Shown piece by piece: positions 58,955 to 64,000 of a stretch of 64,000 nucleotides of DNA (within the stretch, counting starts at the first letter, position 1; each line of letters opens with the position of its first letter). The notes under the pieces were generated by a model that did not search any database, was not told the origin of the DNA, and saw only the letters and a list, made by a program, of their open reading frames with translations. The stretch covers positions 1-64,000 of the forward strand of contig JAFYKO010000170.1 in assembly GCA_017537515.1 (NCBI GenBank), read 5' to 3'. Source of the stretch: Clostridia bacterium (GTDB taxonomy: Bacteria; Bacillota; Clostridia; Christensenellales; UBA1242). Position numbers and translations under genes: made by a program.

Positions 58955-60283
58955 ATGGCAAAAAAGAAAGAAAACGTGGTTGTGGAAGAACCCCGTGTTA
59001 GAATGGGCAGCGATTTGCTTGACTTGCTCATTGGTGGCGACAAGAACGTTTATGGATTGCCGTTCGGTGCTATCATCCAAATTTGGGGCGATAGTTCTGC
59101 GGGCAAGACCTTTATCAAGAACGAAATGATTGCCTCTACCTATTGGGCTATGGGCGGTCCGAAAGCGAAGTTGGTATGGGAATCCGACGACAGCGAAACG
59201 GGCGATACGTTCAAGACCGAACGCCTGTATGGTGTGAATATCCACCCCGAAGTCCGTAAGATTGGTCCGCTCAAATTTGAAGACTCCGAAACCGTTGAAG
59301 AAATGGACGGCAAACTTACGAATATGCTGAATTGGATGCCCGAAGATATGTATGGTATCTATGCCGTGGACTCCCTTGACGGCTTGGCTGACAAGACCAA
59401 AAAGGAAAAGGAAGCCAAACGTGCAAAGCAGCAGGCAAAGGGTGAAGAAGTCAAGGACGATGGCGACTATGGTGCCCAAATCGCAAAGTTCTTGTCCCAG
59501 GACTTTTTCCGAAACAAGCACAAGGCTCTTGAACGCAAGAAACTTACGCTTATTATCGTGTCGCAGACCCGCTGCAACTTCGGTGCCGTCGGTGCGTTCG
59601 CCCCGAAGAAAAAGACAGGCAACGGTGACGCTATGGAGTTCTACTGCCATACACGCTTGAAGTTGTCCAGGCTCGCCTTTATTGAGCGTGAGGGCACAAA
59701 GGTAGGCGTGGTCGTAAAGGCTGTCACTACGAAATCCAAGACTCCCCGTCCGTTCCGTGAAATTGTCTATACCGCCTACTTTGATTACGGTATTGACAAT
59801 ATCGGCTCCAACATTGACTACCTGTTTGACTTGCGTGGCGACGATGGTAAATTAGGTAAGGCTGCTAACGCTATTGCGTGGAGTGCCAACGCTAAAAAGA
59901 AGTCGCTCACGAATCTCAAGGATTGGCTCAAAAAGATGGATTGGGAACGTGACTGCAAAGCGGACCTTAAAGCAGCCTGCGACGGCAAGAGCAATCTTTC
60001 CGTGGATTGGATTATCGGTTGGGCTACCGAGGACCCCGAACGTAAGATTGCGTTTGACGAAGAATTTGGCGAGGAATTTACCCGTGACGAACTTATTAAG
60101 TTGTGCGAGGACAATCCCGAAATGGCGAAAGAACTCACAGAACGTGTAAGGGCTAAATGGGAAGAACACGAAGACGCTGTGGCAACAAAGCGTCCCGCCA
60201 AATACGGCAATAACTATGCGGTCCAGGCTGCGAACGAACCTACGGACGAACCTACCGAAGAACCCGCAGAAGCAACAGCCTAA
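58955..60283 (+). CDS. uvsX: recombinase, UvsX/RecA-like
   Basis: 442 residues. Walker A GDSSAGKT (45-52), Walker B YGIYAVDSLDGL, and LIIVSQTR, as in RecA/UvsX. The C-terminal 150 residues extend past the core and end in an acidic Glu/Pro/Thr tail. Works with the SSB just upstream and the split Mre11/Rad50 in recombination-dependent replication. Confidence 0.88.
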   Translation: MAKKKENVVVEEPRVRMGSDLLDLLIGGDKNVYGLPFGAIIQIWGDSSAGKTFIKNEMIASTYWAMGGPKAKLVWESDDSETGDTFKTERLYGVNIHPEVRKIGPLKFEDSETVEEMDGKLTNMLNWMPEDMYGIYAVDSLDGLADKTKKEKEAKRAKQQAKGEEVKDDGDYGAQIAKFLSQDFFRNKHKALERKKLTLIIVSQTRCNFGAVGAFAPKKKTGNGDAMEFYCHTRLKLSRLAFIEREGTKVGVVVKAVTTKSKTPRPFREIVYTAYFDYGIDNIGSNIDYLFDLRGDDGKLGKAANAIAWSANAKKKSLTNLKDWLKKMDWERDCKADLKAACDGKSNLSVDWIIGWATEDPERKIAFDEEFGEEFTRDELIKLCEDNPEMAKELTERVRAKWEEHEDAVATKRPAKYGNNYAVQAANEPTDEPTEEPAEATA

Positions 60284-60309
60284 AAAGCCGTTATCTACCT
60301 ATATTTGTA

Positions 60310-60343
60310 GTAGTGGGGTGTGGTGCCCCGCTACTTTTATTTT
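60310..60343 (+). terminator. intrinsic terminator after uvsX
   Basis: GTAGTGGGG pairs with CCCCGCTAC (one wobble), followed by TTTTATTTT. A weak class 2-like CTATATT (60300-60306) lies just before it. Confidence 0.75.
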
Positions 60344-60351
60344 AAGGATTT

Positions 60352-60561
60352 ATGGATATTCTACAATTTTGGAAAAAACTGAACGCTATCGTGAAAACAC
60401 GCACCCCTATGGATTCTGCACGTAAAATGGTTGAGTCGGGCGAAATCACGAAAGAAGAAGTGTCCTGGGCACTTGCAGCGTTGGCTACCTTACCGATTAC
60501 TATGCTTGAAACTTTGAGCGACAAGGAAAAGTATAAACGTGGAATTGAACAAACTCTATAA
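60352..60561 (+). CDS. small hypothetical protein
   Basis: 69 residues; TTTTAAGGATTT upstream. Contains SARKMVESGEITKEEVSWAL, an EF-hand-free helix pair. It overlaps the GTG start of the methyltransferase by 23 nt. Confidence 0.6.
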   Translation: MDILQFWKKLNAIVKTRTPMDSARKMVESGEITKEEVSWALAALATLPITMLETLSDKEKYKRGIEQTL

Positions 60562-61223
60562 TATGGATTGCCTGGAATATATGTCCAGGCTTGAAGACAA
60601 CTGCGTGGATTTGGTTCTTACAGATATTCCGTATGACGAATGTTCCGATAGGGAAGAGGGCGGGCTGCGTCACATTAACAAGGACACTGCCGACGTGCTT
60701 ACGTTCCCCTTGGGAAAATTTATGGACGAAGTAATCCGTATCTGTAAGGGAAGTATTTATATTTTTTTGCGGAACCGAACAGGTTTCTACGCTGCGTAAA
60801 GCGGGCGTTGACAAGGGTCTTTCTACCCGCCTTTGCATTTGGGAAAAGACTAACCCATCGCCAATGAACGGGCAACACCTGTGGCTGTCTTCGGTGGAAT
60901 GCTGCGTGTTTATGCGTAAGTCTAACGCCACGTTCAATGAGTTCTGCCAATCCCCCGTGTGGCGACTCCCCTGTGGGTCTAGTAAGCGACACCCCACTGA
61001 AAAGCCCCTGGAATTGTTTAGACGGCTTGTAAGGGCTAGTTCCAATCACGGGGACATTGTGTTTGACCCTTGCATTGGAAGCGGAACCACCGCAGAAGCA
61101 GCCGTGTTGGAAGGACGAAAGTTTATCGGGACCGAATTGTGTAAAGAATACTACGACGTTGCCAACAAACGTCTGCGACACCTTACGGGTCCGTTCTATC
61201 TGTTCGGCAACATTGGAGTATAA
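60539..61223 (+). pseudogene. beta-class DNA methyltransferase, frameshifted at a T7 tract
   Basis: Paralog of the 25222-26070 methyltransferase. From GTG 60539 the frame reads NKLYNMDCLEYM and DIPYDE (motif IV) and then runs to a stop after the seven-T tract at 60762-60768. The rest continues in another frame (CGTEQVSTLRKAG... HPTEKPLELF, DPCIGSGTTAEAA, TGPFYLFGNIGV). Deleting one T restores a single ORF of about 228 codons. It could be a dead gene, a phase-variable gene, a programmed frameshift or a base error in a homopolymer. Even when restored it is shorter than its paralog because the middle region is missing. Confidence 0.8.
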
Positions 61224-61225
61224 CA

Positions 61226-61531
61226 ATGAAAGACGAAACCAAAAAAGTAATTGCCCTTTTGAAAGATGCGTGTCTTGACGTAGAAGACGCTGAAACGTTC
61301 CTGGGCGACTGCGTGACGGACGAAACCCGTGACGATATTGTGGTCTATTACTTTGACGATTGCGACAGTATGACGTTCTATTACTACCTGCACCCCGTCG
61401 GGGACGGCAAGTGGGAAGCAAAGAACGGGACTGCCGACGTTGACAACAACGTGATAGCCGAAGCAGACCTGGTGGCGTTCGCACGTGAACAGCAAGAGGA
61501 CTATGACGCATACCATAACACGCTGACATAG
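61226..61531 (+). CDS. hypothetical acidic protein
   Basis: 101 residues, very acidic (EDAETFLGDCVTDETRDDIV) with a beta stretch YYFDDCDSMTFYYYLHPV. Follows the broken methyltransferase by 2 nt. No family recognised. Confidence 0.65.
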   Translation: MKDETKKVIALLKDACLDVEDAETFLGDCVTDETRDDIVVYYFDDCDSMTFYYYLHPVGDGKWEAKNGTADVDNNVIAEADLVAFAREQQEDYDAYHNTLT

Positions 61532-61550
61532 CCCCAGGCTACTTTCAAGT

Positions 61551-61571
61551 TTGACGCTATCTTTCTATATT
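61551..61571 (+). promoter_or_regulatory. class 2 promoter for the noncoding RNA locus
   Basis: TTGACGCTA, five bases (TCTTT), CTATATT. No ORF starts nearby; the transcript would begin with the noncoding region. Confidence 0.7.
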
Positions 61572-61830
61572 ATAATTACGGCACCTGGGTGGATAGGCGG
61601 GTAGGGTGGTTGCAAACGTCCTGCTTGCCGATAAGGGTGGACCTTCGCCATAAATGACAAGCCTTTTGCAAAAGGATTGTGCTGTCCGAAATTGGTAATA
61701 GATTCCGAAGCCCGTAGTAGGAAGTTCCCTTTTTCGGCTACTAGGTCGGTTCTAGCGGGTGCTGTTATTTCTCAAATCTACGTGAGGTGCGATTACAATC
61801 TTTGCTATATTTATAGTAGCGAGGTATGCT
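61572..61830 (+). ncRNA. structured noncoding RNA, 5' segment
   Basis: About 260 nt without a convincing ORF, right after a class 2 promoter. It shows hairpins such as CCTTTTGCAAAAGG and GTCC...GGAC around CCGATAAGG. The 3' segment (62704-62985) also contains CCGATAAGG and GGAAGTTCCC, suggesting the two belong to one RNA or two related RNAs. The last 40 nt hold a second CTATATT box and the GCGAGG ribosome site of the endonuclease gene. Confidence 0.5.
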
Positions 61831-62703
61831 ATGTATGAGTGCATTTATTGTAAGCAGCCATTTTCATCCGCAAGAGAAAAAGGCTATCATCAGCGGTATT
61901 GTAAATTATCACCCTATTATGAAAAGCGTAAACTTGCGTTTCAATTAGCGGGTAAGAAAACTTCCGAAAACAATAAAGGTAAACATTGGGTGCCTAGAAC
62001 TCTTTATACGTTTACTTGTGAAAAATGTGGGATGTCTTTTAGTAAAGAATTAACAGACACACAGCGACGTAAAATGACACATTTCTTTTGTTCCAGGAAG
62101 TGTGCAAATAGTCGGAATAAGTCGGAATCAACTAAAAATAAAGTAAGTATGACCTTAAAGATTAGGGCATTTTTGAAAAAGACGGGTGAATCCGTATTTA
62201 CAGGGTTCCATCCATTAAATACTTGTCGTAATTGCGGGGTTGAAATAAGCCGACGGGCTACATATTGTATTAAATGTTTCAAAAAATGTATGGAATATAC
62301 AGATAGCACAAGACTAAAATTGAGAGCAGCAGGGCTAAAGGCTGCTATGGCGAATGCTGAAAGTAAAAGGTCACTTAATGAAATAGAGTTCTGTAAAAAG
62401 TGTGAAACTACGTTCAAGTCAGTAAAGCATAATGAAGCATTGTTTAATGGATGGGACGCAGATATTATTATAGAAGACTATAAACTTGCTATCTTGTGGA
62501 ATGGGGCGTGGCATTACAAGAAAATAAAGGAAAACCAATCCCTTTCTCAAATTCAAAATAGAGATAGCATAAAATTAAAAGAAATACAGGCGTGTGGATA
62601 TATTCCTTATGTAATAAAAGATATGGGTAAGGCTAATAAAGATAAAGTGGAAAGAGAGTTTGATGAACTATTAAATTTCATAAAAAGGCTTGATAGTAAA
62701 TAA
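61831..62703 (+). CDS. EDxHD/VSR-like homing endonuclease with zinc fingers
   Basis: 290 residues. Several N-terminal Cys pairs (CIYCKQPF, CEKCGMSF, CSRKCANS, CRNCGVEI, YCIKCFKKC) form zinc-finger DNA readers. The C-terminal domain NEIEF ... WDADIIIEDYKLAILWNGAWHY ... QNRDSIKLKEIQACGYIPYVI matches the VSR-like EDxHD nuclease fold (I-Bth0305I type). AT-rich codon use unlike neighbours. It lies inside a noncoding RNA locus, not in a protein gene. Confidence 0.8.
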   Translation: MYECIYCKQPFSSAREKGYHQRYCKLSPYYEKRKLAFQLAGKKTSENNKGKHWVPRTLYTFTCEKCGMSFSKELTDTQRRKMTHFFCSRKCANSRNKSESTKNKVSMTLKIRAFLKKTGESVFTGFHPLNTCRNCGVEISRRATYCIKCFKKCMEYTDSTRLKLRAAGLKAAMANAESKRSLNEIEFCKKCETTFKSVKHNEALFNGWDADIIIEDYKLAILWNGAWHYKKIKENQSLSQIQNRDSIKLKEIQACGYIPYVIKDMGKANKDKVEREFDELLNFIKRLDSK

Positions 62704-62985
62704 GTAATTACTAATTTTACGTTTGTAAAACGCCACAGGTGGCGAAACGAACCTGGGAGGTTGTGCGGTTTCCTAATTAAAAACGCTCCGATAAGGCTCC
62801 CGTCGGACCCAGGGGCTTCACGGGAACCGCAACCGTGGCTAATGGCAAGTGACCTGTAGGACTCTTGCGGGGGAAGTTCCCCACGGGACGTTGCACTAGA
62901 TTGAAGTGCAGAATAGCCCCAACGAAAAGAGTAGGGTCGCTTTTGTGGTAGGGCAGGTTGATTGCAACGACCTGCCCGCTTTCAT
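62704..62985 (+). ncRNA. structured noncoding RNA, 3' segment
   Basis: About 280 nt, GC-richer than the endonuclease gene, with no ORF. Clear stems: CGCCAC/GTGGCG, TCCGA/TCGGA, CACGG/CCGTG, GGGG/CCCC around GAAGTT, TGCACT/AGTGCA, ending in a terminator stem. One part (CACGG-GAACC...CCGTG-GCTAA...TGTAGGACT) resembles the P4-P6 region of T4 td-type group I introns as I remember it, but a full intron core is not evident. Confidence 0.5.
62951..62985 (+). terminator. terminator of the noncoding RNA locus
   Basis: GGGCAGGT (62951-62958) pairs with ACCTGCCC (62970-62977), followed by GCTTTCATTTTA. It ends the RNA locus before the next class 1 promoter. Confidence 0.65.
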
Positions 62986-63005
62986 TTTATTAAAAATTTT
63001 TACTT

Positions 63006-63040
63006 TTCCTATTGACAGACGCTAGATAATTAGTTATATT
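63006..63040 (+). promoter_or_regulatory. class 1 promoter with imperfect palindrome
   Basis: -35 TTGACA (63012-63017), 17 bp, -10 TATATT (63035-63040). Palindrome arms TTCCTA/TAGATA are imperfect. The leader again has ACAACCAC and CAACCGAGG. Confidence 0.85.
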
Positions 63041-63087
63041 TATGGTGTAAAGAGAACAACCACTCACTACAACCGAGGTATAACTCT

Positions 63088-63504
63088 ATGGCAGATACAG
63101 CCTTTGTCTTTAAGCAAGCAATCGTCACGTTCTATCGCAAGTCTAACAAGCAGAACACACCCCCCGAAGATATGTGGTGTAAGGTTTGCGACAATGAAAC
63201 GTCGCTGTCCACTGTGTTGGAAATGGAAATAGGCGAATACCTTGACAAGATTTCAGCAGCCAAGAGTGAAATTATGAAACTTATTACGGGTGGCTTGAAC
63301 CTGTTTAGCCCCTCTCCCGCAGGCGTATCGGGGATGCACTATCAAAACCAATCCATTACGGTAAGTTGCGGGTATAGCGTGGAATTGAAGTATTGGCGAA
63401 CCCTTAACGGGGTCATTATCCGAATTAACCGAACTGACGGGGATGCCGATGTGAACTATTTGACTATCCTTGTAAAGTCCATCTACGAAAAAAAGGAAGA
63501 CTAA
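63088..63504 (+). CDS. hypothetical protein
   Basis: 138 residues, first after the class 1 promoter. CKVC near the N-terminus, a helical middle, and a beta-rich C-terminus. Stop overlaps the next start (TAATG). No family recognised. Confidence 0.65.
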   Translation: MADTAFVFKQAIVTFYRKSNKQNTPPEDMWCKVCDNETSLSTVLEMEIGEYLDKISAAKSEIMKLITGGLNLFSPSPAGVSGMHYQNQSITVSCGYSVELKYWRTLNGVIIRINRTDGDADVNYLTILVKSIYEKKED

Positions 63505-63713
63505 TGCCTACTCCCGCTTTCAAAATCACGATTACCCGCATTCCTAACGGGTCCACCGAACCCCGCACCACGGAAGACATTTACCCCGTGGACGACTTTG
63601 ACACGACTATCCAGGCTGCTTACCGCAGGGCTATCGCCAGGTGGCACCATATTCATAACGTTATCGCCAATCGTGGCGATACGCTTGTCAGAGGGACTTT
63701 CAGTCGCATTTAA
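63504..63713 (+). CDS. small hypothetical protein
   Basis: 69 residues: beta start FKITITRIPNG, then a helix ending ARWHHIHNVI. Coupled to the preceding gene. No family recognised. Confidence 0.6.
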   Translation: MPTPAFKITITRIPNGSTEPRTTEDIYPVDDFDTTIQAAYRRAIARWHHIHNVIANRGDTLVRGTFSRI

Positions 63714-63722
63714 GGAACTCTT

Positions 63723-64000
63723 ATGGCTACTCCCGATAAAGCAACCATCTATAATCTACACGACACCCTTTTCAACCATTACAACGTCCTGGACGTGTTG
63801 GCTACCTATATAGCCCACAAGGAAGACGTTAAAAATATGTTCTGCGACCACTCCATAGATATTATGGATATTCGCCTGGAACCTAACCTGGATTGCGTAG
63901 TCGTCCATTACACGCTTGTATCGGACGGCAGGGTTCGTTATAGGACTATCTACCCGATGCAGTGGGAATTGTTCCTGGAACTCACGAAAGACCCCGTAAA
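63723..64000 (+). CDS. hypothetical protein, partial at window edge
   Basis: Starts MATPDKATIYNLHDTLFNHY after AAGGAACTCTT and remains open to the end of the window (at least 92 codons). No family recognised from the visible part. Confidence 0.6.
   Translation, partial: MATPDKATIYNLHDTLFNHYNVLDVLATYIAHKEDVKNMFCDHSIDIMDIRLEPNLDCVVVHYTLVSDGRVRYRTIYPMQWELFLELTKDPV

Noticed and set aside
61572..61830. tRNA or tmRNA in the noncoding segment
   Set aside because: No acceptor/T-arm pairing or tmRNA end sequences (GGGGCU..., GUUCGAAUCC) are present.
1..64000. CRISPR array
   Set aside because: No run of regularly spaced direct repeats was seen; recurring elements are promoter cassettes far apart.

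Overview
The window looks like part of a large tailed double-stranded DNA phage. Genes are tightly packed, often with ATGA, GTGA or TAATG stop/start overlaps. There is a terminase large subunit, an endolysin, probable virion proteins and an almost complete phage replisome. No portal, major capsid, tail sheath or tail tube gene was recognised, and genes run off both edges, so the genome continues. The host is probably Fibrobacter or a relative (inference): one protein carries a Fibrobacter-type major paralogous (FISUMP) domain, and the best promoters are sigma70-like (TTGACA, 17 bp, TATATT), which argues against Bacteroidota.

Layout. (1) 1-14,500, mostly minus strand: a partial TnpB, the terminase large subunit, a hairpin-rich intergenic region, a second TnpB with a degenerate zinc finger (plus strand), small membrane proteins, then a block of about ten genes (14.5 to 6 kb) in which seven copies of a short LKIKLHE-like peptide stand at protein or module starts. 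(2) 14,495-14,630: divergent promoters. (3) 14.6-31.2 kb, plus strand: small genes, an Mre11/SbcD nuclease, a Rad50/SbcC ATPase encoded as two separate half-genes, two DNA methyltransferases, a protein ending in an EF-Ts-like UBA domain and many zinc-ribbon proteins. (4) 31.2-37.9 kb: amidase endolysin, SWIM protein, a 978-residue probable virion protein, a probable tail fibre and a glycosyltransferase. (5) 38-41 kb: small genes and two proteins vaguely like prohead proteases. (6) 41-60.3 kb: homing endonuclease, primase, beta clamp, pyrimidine-dimer glycosylase, SNF2 helicase with a mini-intein, DnaB-type helicase, a second beta clamp, UDG-like/PolA fusion polymerase, HNH homing endonuclease, clamp loader, tRNA-Met(CAU), ssDNA-binding protein and UvsX/RecA. 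(7) 60.3-64 kb: a frameshifted methyltransferase, a long structured noncoding locus split by an EDxHD-type homing endonuclease, and a last operon.

Regulation. Two promoter families recur. Class 1 is sigma70-like, and its -35 lies inside a 23-bp palindrome whose arms covary between copies (TACCTG/CAGGTA or TACCTA/TAGGTA); most copies are followed by a shared leader containing ACAACCAC and CCGAGG. Class 2 is TTGACGCTA-n5-CTATATW, in which the TTGAC and TATAW boxes are too close for ordinary sigma70 spacing; it precedes mainly replication genes. Several promoters abut the start codon and imply leaderless mRNAs.

The strongest leads are the LHE peptide as a possible capsid-targeting/cleavage signal, the split Rad50, the class 2 promoters, and the large noncoding RNA locus interrupted by a homing endonuclease.
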